Shown in pieces: positions 1 to 7,525 of a stretch of 56,743 nt of DNA. The notes below the pieces were generated by a model. That model did not search any database. It worked only from the letters and a program-made list of their open reading frames with translations, and had not been told where the DNA came from. Position numbers and translations under genes: made by a program. The DNA is from Sulfurovum sp. UBA1140 (lineage in GTDB: Bacteria > Campylobacterota > Campylobacteria > Campylobacterales > Sulfurovaceae): the NCBI GenBank assembly GCA_002311915.1, contig DCAF01000011.1, positions 12,221-68,963 on the forward strand. Direction: 5' to 3'. Positions within the stretch are counted from its first letter, which is position 1. Each line of letters starts with the position of its first letter.

Positions 1-88
1 AATCATCTGCTTCTCGTAGTGCCGTTAAAAGATCCACCCCACTTAAAAGTGGAACATTCACATCTTCTAATAAAAGTAGTCTGTTCAA
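1..88 (-). CDS. Response-regulator receiver fragment (partial, runs off window)
   Basis: Minus-strand reading frame that runs off the left edge. It begins at a TTG, 8 bases after a GAGG ribosome-binding site and 10 bases after the preceding gene's stop, so the two look co-transcribed. The peptide starts NRLLLLED and continues directly as VNVPLLSGVDLLTALREADD. The first part resembles the beta-1 strand of OmpR-type receivers; the second resembles the phospho-acceptor loop (DVNxPxxSGxxLL) that normally lies about 45 residues later. The segment between is missing, which suggests an in-frame internal deletion or an assembly collapse at the similar LLLLED / LLLLDV strings. Family by resemblance only; most of the gene is outside the window. 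Confidence 0.45.
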   Translation of the reverse strand, partial: MNRLLLLEDVNVPLLSGVDLLTALREADD

Positions 89-98
89 AATTGAAACC

Positions 99-425
99 TC
101 ATCTTTTTCCTCCTTGTTGACCATTGTGTCGATGATGTTGTCGGTGTGGTCTATGGTTCACATTATACTTAAATTGTCTACCTTGTTGTAATCTTTCTCC
201 TCTATTAAAACTGCTTCGTAACTCTTGCATCGCTCTGCTTCGTGTATTTTGGTTCATTTGTCGTAGTTCAACTTTAAGTTGATTCATTAGTACCCGTTTT
301 TCTGAGTTTCGAGCATTTTTAATCTTCTCTATAAGTGTTTTAATGTCGGTTGATGAGGTTAATGACTCTTGTGCAAAAGAGGTTAAAGAGAATAAAAATA
401 TAAGGGTTATAATATATCGTATCAT
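99..425 (-). CDS. Small secreted protein with His-rich tail
   Basis: 108-residue protein with a clear signal peptide (residues 1-19, ending SFAQ), a charged, probably helical middle rich in Lys, Arg and Gln, and a C-terminal tail of His, Arg, Gln and Gly (HRPHRQHHRHN) that could bind metal. An AAGGAG site lies 6 bases before the ATG. It directly precedes the response-regulator fragment, so it may be a periplasmic accessory protein of a two-component system, in the manner of CpxP/Spy-like proteins. That is inference from position; I do not recognise the family. Confidence 0.6.
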   Translation of the reverse strand: MIRYIITLIFLFSLTSFAQESLTSSTDIKTLIEKIKNARNSEKRVLMNQLKVELRQMNQNTRSRAMQELRSSFNRGERLQQGRQFKYNVNHRPHRQHHRHNGQQGGKR

Positions 426-447
426 AAATACTCCTTTTACCTAAGTT

Positions 448-478
448 TAGCGTAAAGCCCCTTGCTTCAGCTATGGGG
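448..478 (-). repeat. IS200/IS605 right-end-like hairpin (remnant)
   Basis: On the minus strand a CCCC...GGGG stem with a 13-base loop is followed by CTTTACGCTAAAC. The right end of the IS element at the end of this window has the same layout: stem (CCACC...GGTGG), then TTTTACGCTACAG. The shared TTTACGCTA after a GC stem suggests a relic of a related element. It lies between the DUF58 gene and the small secreted protein. It could instead be a chance hairpin. Confidence 0.35.
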
Positions 479-484
479 AGTATG

Positions 485-1309
485 TCAAAGTGACTCCAAT
501 TTTTGCAACACTTCCTCTTTACGGTACATTTTAACAAAACGAATATTATGTGCATAGAAATACTCCATTAAACGCTTATCATGCTCTGCTAATCTATTTT
601 TATAGTATTCAATTGCCCGCTTACTAAGTGTTTGATTGAAAGTTTTAGAGGTTCTAGGGTCTATCAGTTGCGTATTTGGCAGAGGAGTGGGATTCTCTTC
701 AAATTCATCACGTACTATAATAACAATTACCTCATGCTTTTGAGCTAAAATAGCCATATCAAGGGGGTCTAAGAAGTCACCGATAATAAAGAGCAAACTC
801 TTTGCTTCAACTTTTGATAAAAGTTCGGACTCCACTTTGCCATAGTCTACGATTGTATTTAAAAGTTTAAGATTATAAACATCCTCAATACTTTGCTCAA
901 TCTGCTCTATATTTTTTGTGGGAGGATAGCGTTTAACTTTACTCCCACACATTACAATAGAAAAAAAAGTGTCATTGGCTTCATAAGCTGAGTAACCTAA
1001 AATAGCCAAGATATGTGTCAAAATTTCTAGCTTCTCTCCCATTATAAATCGTCCGTCAATCAGAGTACAAACGGCTACATTTAGCTCTCGTTCTTCGTGC
1101 ATCTTTTTAACATAAGGCTGACCTAATTTAGCAGAGTTTATCCAAGAGATATGACGAATATCATCAGAGCTCTCGTACTCTCTAAGCTCTGCAAAATCGT
1201 ACCCTTGACCCAGTATACGTGATAGGTTGCCTCCATGAAGATGGGTGTAGACATCTTTTTTTGCTTTTAGGAGTATGGTCTGTAGTTTATGGTATTTCGA
1301 TGTTTTCAA
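485..1309 (-). CDS. DUF58 domain protein
   Basis: 274 residues. The DUF58 signature is visible near residues 30-60: GxGYDFAELREYESSDDIRHISW, followed by a VWA-like fold region with hydrophobic strands (VAVCTLIDG, SLLFIIGDFLD). DUF58 proteins are normally encoded beside MoxR ATPases and are thought to act with them in assembling or maturing envelope or metalloprotein partners. The start is TTG, 6 bases after AAGGA, inside the moxR gene (23-base overlap), indicating translational coupling. No VWA (BatA/BatB) gene follows, unlike the classic Bat operon. Confidence 0.85.
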   Translation of the reverse strand: MKTSKYHKLQTILLKAKKDVYTHLHGGNLSRILGQGYDFAELREYESSDDIRHISWINSAKLGQPYVKKMHEERELNVAVCTLIDGRFIMGEKLEILTHILAILGYSAYEANDTFFSIVMCGSKVKRYPPTKNIEQIEQSIEDVYNLKLLNTIVDYGKVESELLSKVEAKSLLFIIGDFLDPLDMAILAQKHEVIVIIVRDEFEENPTPLPNTQLIDPRTSKTFNQTLSKRAIEYYKNRLAEHDKRLMEYFYAHNIRFVKMYRKEEVLQKLESL

Positions 1310-2210
1310 TTATCATCCTTAACGCTTCATCAACCTCAATCCCTTTGGCTCGTGCTTCATAACTAAGCCCCACTCTATGACGCAACACAGGATACGCCAT
1401 GCTCACCACATCAACAGGAGATACAAAATCTTTTCCTTCCAAATAAGCATGAGCTTTTGAGGCTCGGTATAAATCAATTAACGCTCTAGGACTTGCTCCA
1501 TATCGTATATCCTTATGCTCTTGGCGTGTGGCACGAACAAGGGTGACGATATACTTTTCTACTTCAGAGTCAATATGTAGTTTTTCTATCTCATTTGTTA
1601 TCTTATTTAGCTCATCCAAATCAATTATTGCTTCAACGGCTTTGGCACTTTTTGTGGCAATCCGTCGCATAATCTCTAGCTCGTCGGCTTCACTGTTGTG
1701 CGTGATAAGTAGCTTCATCATAAATCTATCAAGTTGTGCTTCAGGTAGACGATACACGCCCTCTTGTTCTAGTGGATTTTGGGTTGCCATCACCATAAAA
1801 GGTCTGGGGAGTTTAAAACTGTGGTCACCTATGGTCACTTGCTTCTCTTGCATCGCTTCAAGCAAGGCAGATTGTACTTTAGCAGGGCTTCGGTTTATCT
1901 CATCGGCGAGAAGAAGTTGGGAGAAAATAGCCCCTTTCTTGATTTTAAAGAGGTTATTTTGTGGGTCATAAATCTCTGCACCAATAATATCAGAGGGGAG
2001 TAAATCAGGGGTAAACTGGATGCGTTTAAACTCTAACTTCAGAGCCGAAGCCAATGCTTTTACGGTACTGGTTTTTGCTAATCCTGGTACACCCTCTACC
2101 AAAATATGCCCTTCACAGAGCAGACCAATCAAAAGACCATTGACCATCTCCTCTTGACCTATTATCGCTTTGGCTATTTCATTTTTGATGGTTTGTATCT
2201 TATTTATCAT
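1287..2210 (-). CDS. MoxR-family AAA+ ATPase
   Basis: 307 residues, typical of the family. Walker A GVPGLAKTS at residues 40-48, Walker B LLLADEINR near 99-107, then the MoxR-typical SALLEAMQEKQVTIG and FMVMATQNPLEQEGVYRLPEAQLDRF segments. MoxR ATPases act as chaperones for VWA-domain partners. Translation is coupled on both sides: the start overlaps the 3' end of the BatD-like gene by 11 bases with an AAGAGG site, and the 3' end overlaps the DUF58 gene. Family assignment is firm; the client is unknown. Confidence 0.93.
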   Translation of the reverse strand: MINKIQTIKNEIAKAIIGQEEMVNGLLIGLLCEGHILVEGVPGLAKTSTVKALASALKLEFKRIQFTPDLLPSDIIGAEIYDPQNNLFKIKKGAIFSQLLLADEINRSPAKVQSALLEAMQEKQVTIGDHSFKLPRPFMVMATQNPLEQEGVYRLPEAQLDRFMMKLLITHNSEADELEIMRRIATKSAKAVEAIIDLDELNKITNEIEKLHIDSEVEKYIVTLVRATRQEHKDIRYGASPRALIDLYRASKAHAYLEGKDFVSPVDVVSMAYPVLRHRVGLSYEARAKGIEVDEALRMIIENIEIP

Positions 2211-3321
2211 GTATATTCCTCTTAATCGTATTTAGCGTTATTTTCTTTTTATGATAGACAACACTCTCTAAAATTTTTATAGCCTCTTTGTATCTTAAAT
2301 CATTTTGAGAAATCAGTATTTGTAAAAGTTCTTTATGATTCTTGGTTTTAGCAATTTTTTCATCTAAAAGCTCCTTATCATTTTTTATATTTAGCACTTT
2401 TCTTTTAAATAAATCTTTTGGCATTAAAACCCCTGTCACAAAAACAGCTAAATAAGAAAAAATCCACCCAAGCCAAGACCAATCAATCTTTTTGGATGAT
2501 GCTGGGTTATCTTCAGTGTCGACCAGTGATGAGGTAGCAACTGCTTTAAGCTCTATCGTCTGTTTGGGTAGTGTAAGCTCATAACTTTTTTCTGTTATCG
2601 GATTAAATGCTTTTAGCACAACTTTTGGCAACACAAAATTCTCTTTGGCAGAGATGGCATAATTCCAACTAACATGGCTTGTCACACCATTAAAACTATA
2701 AAAACTTTTCTGTTTGGGCTTTTGTGCAAAAAGATGATACGCTCTGTTTTTAGAAATCATCTCTATTTTAGGAATAACCCCTTTACCCTTTAGTTCTATT
2801 TTTAGATGAATAGGCTCATAGGCATGGGTTAGATTTTTATCCAAAATATAGCTTAATGTAAAATCTCCAATTAAATCGGTACTCAAAGGAGGTCTTTTGA
2901 CATCAAGTATCAAAGGATTTATTTTAACGATAATATCTTTTTTGACCAATCCTTTAACATTATCTCTATCACCTGATATGGCATAGGCTACCTTATCATC
3001 ATCGGTTAATGATTTTATCAACTCTAACGCTATTGTAACATTCCCCTCTTTTTTAGGATAGATAAGATACTGATAGTGGTGTTTTAAAGAGTGATACTTG
3101 TCCTCTTCTTTAAACTTGATTTGATGAAACGTATAATTTGGACTTTTTTTAGGGGTAAATTTAAAAAGCATCACCTTTGAGTGGTCGATTTGGGTGATGT
3201 TGGCATCTAAAATGATGGCTTCATCTCGGTAGGGAGTTTTATTATTTAAGTGAAAACTATAGCTGATGTCATTGGCATAGATAATAGAGGATAATAGTAA
3301 ATAAGTTATAAATTTATTCAT
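2200..3321 (-). CDS. BatD-like (oxygen-tolerance) membrane protein
   Basis: I place the start at the ATG at 3321 (protein MNKFITYLLLSSIIYAND...), which gives a signal peptide and an AAGGGA site 7 bases upstream; an in-frame start 24 bases earlier lacks this. About 373 residues: a beta-rich periplasmic region with BatD-like features (GDFTLSYILDKN, EPIHLKIELKGKGVIPKIE), one transmembrane helix near residues 284-302 (WLGWIFSYLAVFVTGVLM) and a basic cytoplasmic tail. First gene of the BatD-MoxR-DUF58 cassette. BatD proteins are associated with MoxR/VWA systems. Assignment rests on layout and weak sequence resemblance. Confidence 0.65.
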   Translation of the reverse strand: MNKFITYLLLSSIIYANDISYSFHLNNKTPYRDEAIILDANITQIDHSKVMLFKFTPKKSPNYTFHQIKFKEEDKYHSLKHHYQYLIYPKKEGNVTIALELIKSLTDDDKVAYAISGDRDNVKGLVKKDIIVKINPLILDVKRPPLSTDLIGDFTLSYILDKNLTHAYEPIHLKIELKGKGVIPKIEMISKNRAYHLFAQKPKQKSFYSFNGVTSHVSWNYAISAKENFVLPKVVLKAFNPITEKSYELTLPKQTIELKAVATSSLVDTEDNPASSKKIDWSWLGWIFSYLAVFVTGVLMPKDLFKRKVLNIKNDKELLDEKIAKTKNHKELLQILISQNDLRYKEAIKILESVVYHKKKITLNTIKRNIHDK

Positions 3322-3351
3322 GTAATATTCCCTTGTTTTTATCACATTATA

Positions 3352-3390
3352 GCGAAAAACTACCTCTCTTTAGGGGGTGGAGTTGTCAAC
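3352..3390. repeat. IS200/IS605 end-like hairpin upstream of the BatD cassette
   Basis: The minus strand reads TTGA...CTCCACCCCC, then AAAGAGAGGTAGTTTTTCGCTA. The first half matches the left end of the IS at 55939-55970 (TTGATACTCCACCCC); the second half closely matches its right end (GAGGTGGTTTTACGCTA). A stem can form between ACCTC and GGGGT. It is therefore a candidate relic end, but whether left or right cannot be decided by eye. It lies just 5' of the BatD-like gene. Confidence 0.4.
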
Positions 3391-3424
3391 TACATCATAT
3401 CTTATTTGCAATCTTTATAAATAG

Positions 3425-3444
3425 CGTGGGCATTTTTGCCCACG
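3425..3444. terminator. Perfect 7-bp hairpin between yqeY and the BatD cassette
   Basis: CGTGGGC, a 6-base loop (ATTTTT), then GCCCACG. It lies 20 bases beyond the yqeY stop on the minus strand. There is no strong T-run after the stem on that strand, so its strength as an intrinsic terminator is uncertain; it may also stabilise the mRNA 3' end. Confidence 0.45.
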
Positions 3445-3463
3445 AAAAAGGGAATGTAAAAAA

Positions 3464-3907
3464 TTACCCTAAAAGTGTTTTAACACAGGCATTAATCCGT
3501 CCACCATCGGCTTTGCTTCCGATGGCTTTTTTTGCAGACCCCATTACTTTACCCATATCTTTCATAGAGGTTGCACCTATTTGGGCGATAATCTCTTTTA
3601 GGGTTGCTTCGAGTTCTGCATCGTCCATCTGCTCTGGTAGGTAGGTTTTGATAATATCAAGCTCTGCTTGTTCCTTTTCTACTAGGTCATTACGTCCTGC
3701 TTCTGCAAATTGAGACATGGCATCTTCTCGTTGTTTGGCGTATTTCATAAGAATGGCTTCCATGTCGGTGTTGGTTACTTCTCGTCTTTCATCTACCTCT
3801 ATCTGTTTTACTACGGTTTGAATGTTTCGTAGGGTGTTACGTTTAACGGTATTTCTGGCTCTCATGGCATCTTTAATATCAGATTTGATTTGTGCATTAA
3901 TGGTCAT
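3464..3907 (-). CDS. yqeY: GatB/YqeY domain protein
   Basis: 147 residues, the usual YqeY length. Recognisable segments: an N-terminal helix MTINAQIKSDIKDAMRARN, the REVTNTDMEAILMKYAKQR region, and the C-terminal GxxSMKDMGKVMG...KADGGRIN block shared with the tail domain of the GatB amidotransferase subunit. The family may bind tRNA, but its role is not settled. AGGAG precedes the ATG. It appears to be transcribed alone, ending at the hairpin at 3425-3444. Confidence 0.9.
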   Translation of the reverse strand: MTINAQIKSDIKDAMRARNTVKRNTLRNIQTVVKQIEVDERREVTNTDMEAILMKYAKQREDAMSQFAEAGRNDLVEKEQAELDIIKTYLPEQMDDAELEATLKEIIAQIGATSMKDMGKVMGSAKKAIGSKADGGRINACVKTLLG

Positions 3908-3954
3908 AGGGATATTCTCCTAAAATTTTTGTAAAATTATACTATAATCCTTTT

Positions 3955-4221
3955 ATGAAAAAATTAACAATTGATAATAAAACATTTAATCTAGCAGATA
4001 TTAAACAACTCTATCCTGCGGTGTTGGTCAAGACAGGTTATGGAGATGAGACCACCGAGATGAGTTTGGAGTGGATTGATATTGAGTCAAAGGGTCGGGT
4101 TGAGATTGTAGGATATGGGCTTTTTATTGTGTTGAATAGTAAAGAGAAACACACTTTTTTATATAAAGAGAGAGAATCCTTAGATGTGGCAGTAGGTTTG
4201 GTAGCCAAACAGATTAGATAA
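3955..4221 (+). CDS. Hypothetical protein, 88 residues
   Basis: Divergent from yqeY. The protein starts MKKLTIDNKTFNLADIKQLYP and contains alternating hydrophobic strands (VEIVGYGLFIVLN, HTFLYKERESLDVAVGLVA), suggesting a small soluble beta/alpha protein without signal peptide or membrane helix. Codon use and A/T content match the neighbours. I do not recognise the family. Confidence 0.65.
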   Translation: MKKLTIDNKTFNLADIKQLYPAVLVKTGYGDETTEMSLEWIDIESKGRVEIVGYGLFIVLNSKEKHTFLYKERESLDVAVGLVAKQIR

Positions 4222-4337
4222 TAATGTTTTTTATTTTTTGATACTTCATAATATTTTATACTGTTTTTATAGTTTAATTTTTTTAATTAATAATATATAT
4301 TTATTTAAAATTAAGCTAATTTCTATATTTATACTTC

Positions 4338-4343
4338 TATAAT
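4338..4343 (+). promoter_or_regulatory. Candidate -10 box for first 49-residue gene
   Basis: TATAAT followed by TAAAG in a very A/T-rich stretch, 64 bases before the ATG at 4402. The same TATAATTAA word occurs 71 bases before the second paralogous gene. The -35 region is only T-rich, as is usual in Campylobacterota. Confidence 0.4.
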
Positions 4344-4401
4344 TAAAGTAAGAAATAAATATTATCTTATTTTAAGATAGTGTGGAATTAAGGAGTAGAC
4401 C

Positions 4402-4551
4402 ATGAGACAGGGTAACAGTTCAACCATAGTAAAAGCCGCGATAGAGTATGGGTGTAAAACAGCAAAAGATCTTGCAAGGTTTCTTAAAGAGTATAATCCT
4501 CAGGTTTTTATTAATGAGAGTGGTAAGGCAGTGGTGCAACTTTCGTATTAA
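4402..4551 (+). CDS. Small paralogous protein A (49 residues)
   Basis: Opens MRQGNSSTIVKAAIEYGCKT, followed by AKDLARFLKEYNPQ and a tail ending KAVVQLSY. An AAGGAG site lies 6 bases before the ATG. It is a tandem paralogue of the gene at 4726: both are exactly 49 residues and share YGCKTAKD, FLK-x-YNPQ and VVQLS at matching positions. No signal peptide or membrane helix. The central part could form a helix-turn-helix-like unit (A-x-x-YGCKTAKDLARFL), but I recognise no family. Conservation between the two copies argues that both are translated. Confidence 0.75.
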   Translation: MRQGNSSTIVKAAIEYGCKTAKDLARFLKEYNPQVFINESGKAVVQLSY

Positions 4552-4654
4552 TATAAAGCATTCTATTTTGTTGAGAAATTTTTAGATAAAAACAGTAACC
4601 AATTAACTCTATTTTATTTAATATAAAAACTTATACTATTTTTATAAATTTATA

Positions 4655-4660
4655 TATAAT
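4655..4660 (+). promoter_or_regulatory. Candidate -10 box for second 49-residue gene
   Basis: TATAAT followed by TAAG, 71 bases upstream of the ATG at 4726, mirroring the arrangement before the first copy. The 174-base gap between the two small genes is otherwise A/T-rich with no other feature seen. Confidence 0.4.
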
Positions 4661-4725
4661 TAAGCATATTATTGATTTTAATTCTATAAACTTGTTTTAT
4701 AACAAATTTCGTAGGGGAGATTTAG

Positions 4726-4875
4726 ATGAACTATAACAACAATAAAATTATAGATATAGCCATAAGATATGGTTGCAAAACAGCAAAAGATTTTGCTACT
4801 TTTTTAAAAAGATACAATCCTCAAATCAAAAGGAACAAAGAGGGGAGAGAGGTGGTTCAACTCTCTCTCTTTTGA
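4726..4875 (+). CDS. Small paralogous protein B (49 residues)
   Basis: Opens MNYNNNKIIDIAIRYGCKTA, followed by KDFATFLKRYNPQ and a tail ending REVVQLSLF. Shares the block YGCKTAKD-x-A-x-FLK-x-YNPQ and the ending VVQLS with copy A, while the first nine residues and residues 35-42 differ. A GGGGAG ribosome-binding site lies just upstream. The last 19 bases overlap the 3' end of tgt in convergent orientation. Function unknown; copy A's entry gives the shared features. Confidence 0.75.
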   Translation: MNYNNNKIIDIAIRYGCKTAKDFATFLKRYNPQIKRNKEGREVVQLSLF

Positions 4876-5978
4876 TAAAACTCTTTTTTAAATGCTTCAA
4901 AAGAGTTGTTCATAATGGCTTTACGCATCTGCTCCATAAGGTTTAGATAGTAGTAGAGATTATGAATCGTACCTAGTCTAAAATAAGTAATCTCTCTGGC
5001 ACGAAAGAGGTGATTTAGATAGGCTTTTGAGTAGGTTTTACAGACCATACAACCACACTCTGGGTCAATGGGAGTGTTGTCCTCTTTAAAACGGGCTGCT
5101 TTAATGTTTATTTTTCCATACGAGGTAAAAAGTGTGCCATTTCGTGCATTTCGTGTGGGCATTACACAGTCAAACATGTCTATACCTCTGGATACATTCT
5201 CGACCAAGTCTTCGGGTGTTCCTACACCCATAAGGTAACGTGGTTTGTCATCTGGCATAAATTGGGTTGTCCACTCAACCGTTTCATACATATCTTTGTT
5301 GCTCTCACCCACCGAAAGACCCCCAATAGCAAAACCATCATAATCTAAGGCACAAAGCTCTTTAGCAGATTTTTCTCTGAAAAACTTGTCGGTTCCCCCT
5401 TGAATAATGGCAAAAATATCTTGAGTCAGAGCTTTCCCTTTTTTTTGGTTGGCTCGGTGATATTCAATGGACTCTTCTGCCCAACGGGTGGTACGCTCAA
5501 TACTTGCTTTAAGACGCTCTTTCGTAGCAGGGAGTGCTACAAGGTCATCGAGTATCATCATAATGTCTGAGCCTAAGTTATATTGAATATCCAATACTTT
5601 GGTGGGAGTAAAATAGTGAGAGCTTCCATCAATATGACTCTTGAAATGGATACCACCTTCATCTATTTTGACATTGTCCGAGAGTGAGAAGGCTTGAAAT
5701 CCACCACTATCAGTTAAAAAACTTTTAGGAAATTGGGTAAAGTTATGTAGTTTACCCAATTTTGCAATAACATTATCTCCTGGTCTAAGGTAGAGGTGAT
5801 AAGTATTTCCCAAAATAATAGAGGGTTTTATAAAAGTTGCTAAATCAGTTGCATCAAGTGCTTTAACAGCACCCACCGTACCAACAGGCATAAAGACAGG
5901 GGTGTGTATCGTTGAGTGGGCTGTTCTTATGGTACAAGCTCTTGCTTTACCATCTTTTTTATCTATCTGAAAATCCAT
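4857..5978 (-). CDS. tgt: Queuine tRNA-ribosyltransferase
   Basis: Exchanges guanine for the queuosine precursor base at position 34 of GUN-anticodon tRNAs. I choose the ATG at 5978 (MDFQIDKKDGKAR; 373 residues, normal length); the longer frame to 6080 adds 34 atypical residues. Visible: FLTDSGGFQAFSLS with general-base Asp near residue 90, the nucleophile region MFDCVMPTRNARNG, and the zinc site CGCMVC with a following His (LGTIHN). Divergent from the COG3400 gene. The queH gene at 20997 supplies another step of the same pathway. Confidence 0.96.
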   Translation of the reverse strand: MDFQIDKKDGKARACTIRTAHSTIHTPVFMPVGTVGAVKALDATDLATFIKPSIILGNTYHLYLRPGDNVIAKLGKLHNFTQFPKSFLTDSGGFQAFSLSDNVKIDEGGIHFKSHIDGSSHYFTPTKVLDIQYNLGSDIMMILDDLVALPATKERLKASIERTTRWAEESIEYHRANQKKGKALTQDIFAIIQGGTDKFFREKSAKELCALDYDGFAIGGLSVGESNKDMYETVEWTTQFMPDDKPRYLMGVGTPEDLVENVSRGIDMFDCVMPTRNARNGTLFTSYGKINIKAARFKEDNTPIDPECGCMVCKTYSKAYLNHLFRAREITYFRLGTIHNLYYYLNLMEQMRKAIMNNSFEAFKKEFYQKRES

Positions 5979-6040
5979 TGTGTTATAATTATCCTTATCA
6001 AAAAAAGTATTATACCAAATTATGAAAGAGAAAGAGTTAG

Positions 6041-7453
6041 ATGCAAAATATATTAATTTTGGCAAGTGGTGAGATTGCAAAACACTTTATTCAATGGGTC
6101 AGTAAAAGCCGTATTGATGAGAACTATTATACAATAACGTATACTCGTCATGAAGAGCTGTTATTAAAAATAACTCCTCATTTAACCTTTATAGATGAAG
6201 ACCCCACTAGTCTACTTAAATTAACCGAACTAATGGAGAATACGGTCTTTAGTTCAGCCTTTATTGTGATGGATTCACGTAACGAGGCGATATGCTCTTA
6301 TAAAAATATACGCAAACTCTACCCACGATTGCGTATTGTCTTTGTAAGCCAATGGTGTGATTTAACATTAGACGATGAAAATGTAAATATAATGGACACC
6401 CATGAGTTGATGGCAAGTTATCTTTATGAACAGTTGCCCAATGTACCTGTTATTGCCAAAAATATTGGGTTTGGGCAGGGGGATATTATGGAAATATTGG
6501 TGCCACTAGGTAGCCCATATGCCTATCGACATATGGGGTCTATTGTGCATAGAAAGTGGCGTGTTGCTGCTATTTATAGAAATAAAAAACAGATTCTTCC
6601 GAACAACGCTACGATGATTCAACCCAATGATATTTTAATTGTTATTGGAAACCCTCGTGTTTTAGAAGAGGTCTATCGGGTTATTCGGAAAAGTAGGGGG
6701 ATATTTCCTGATCCTTTTGGTAAAAATTTATATTTGATTCTTAATATGTGTAGAGAGCGTGAAGAGATTATGATTGAGGTGAATGAAGCGATTTTTTTAT
6801 CCAAACAGCTTAACCGTAAGCTCTATATTCGTTTGATTAATATTACACTTTCAGGGGTTTCACAAGAGTTAAAAGCATTAGAGAATGAAAAACTTGAGAT
6901 ACTAATTAATTACCACTACGATGAACTTTTTAATACCATGGATTTTGATACAACGCATTATGATATAGGACTGTTTTTAATTAATAATGAGCTGTTTGAT
7001 AAAGAGTCTTTTAAGTACAGGCTATATAAATTAAGACGTGCTGTTTATCTTTTTGGTGAAAACTCTTTGTACAATATCTCTGAGGCAACCATACTCATGG
7101 GGGATGAAGGGGCAATGGAGTCGGTATCTTCTTCGGTATTTGATTTGGTCGAGATATTAGGCTTAAAATTGAATTTATGTAACTACAGTCCTGATGGTGA
7201 TTTCGCCGAGAAGAAAAATATTATTGAACACTACGAGAGTCTTTCACGCCTCTATAGTTTTAGTGTTGATATTAAAGAGAATCGAACCAATCCAATTAAA
7301 GAGTTGCAAAGCGACGATGGTATTTTACATATTGCTCCTTTTAATAAAGAGATTCTAAAAACACCCCTTGCCAACTTTTTTTCACGAAAAATATCCCGTT
7401 ATTTTCTGAGCATCAGAAAACACCCACAACTTTTAATTCCTATTGAAGAGTAA
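6041..7453 (+). CDS. COG3400-type protein with TrkA-C domain
   Basis: 470 residues. The N-terminus MQNILILASGEIAKHF resembles a nucleotide-binding Rossmann start (G-E-I-A). A TrkA-C (RCK-C) domain spans roughly residues 140-220, ending in QPNDILIVIGNPRVLEEVYRVI. The C-terminal half is not recognisable. TrkA-C domains bind small ligands in potassium transport regulators. The same gene sits between tgt and aroB in H. pylori (HP0282, from memory). Starts the plus-strand run leading to aroB, with a 72-base gap after it. Substrate unknown. Confidence 0.8.
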   Translation: MQNILILASGEIAKHFIQWVSKSRIDENYYTITYTRHEELLLKITPHLTFIDEDPTSLLKLTELMENTVFSSAFIVMDSRNEAICSYKNIRKLYPRLRIVFVSQWCDLTLDDENVNIMDTHELMASYLYEQLPNVPVIAKNIGFGQGDIMEILVPLGSPYAYRHMGSIVHRKWRVAAIYRNKKQILPNNATMIQPNDILIVIGNPRVLEEVYRVIRKSRGIFPDPFGKNLYLILNMCREREEIMIEVNEAIFLSKQLNRKLYIRLINITLSGVSQELKALENEKLEILINYHYDELFNTMDFDTTHYDIGLFLINNELFDKESFKYRLYKLRRAVYLFGENSLYNISEATILMGDEGAMESVSSSVFDLVEILGLKLNLCNYSPDGDFAEKKNIIEHYESLSRLYSFSVDIKENRTNPIKELQSDDGILHIAPFNKEILKTPLANFFSRKISRYFLSIRKHPQLLIPIEE

Positions 7454-7525
7454 AGGTTTTAGGGGCTGATTAAGTAAAGTTAAGATAAAATATTTTATCT
7501 TAAATTACATAGGTTTTAAAGAATT

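Noticed and set aside
5979..6080. Longer start of tgt at 6080
   Set aside because: It would add 34 residues absent from the family and overlap the divergent gene; the ATG at 5978 gives normal length.
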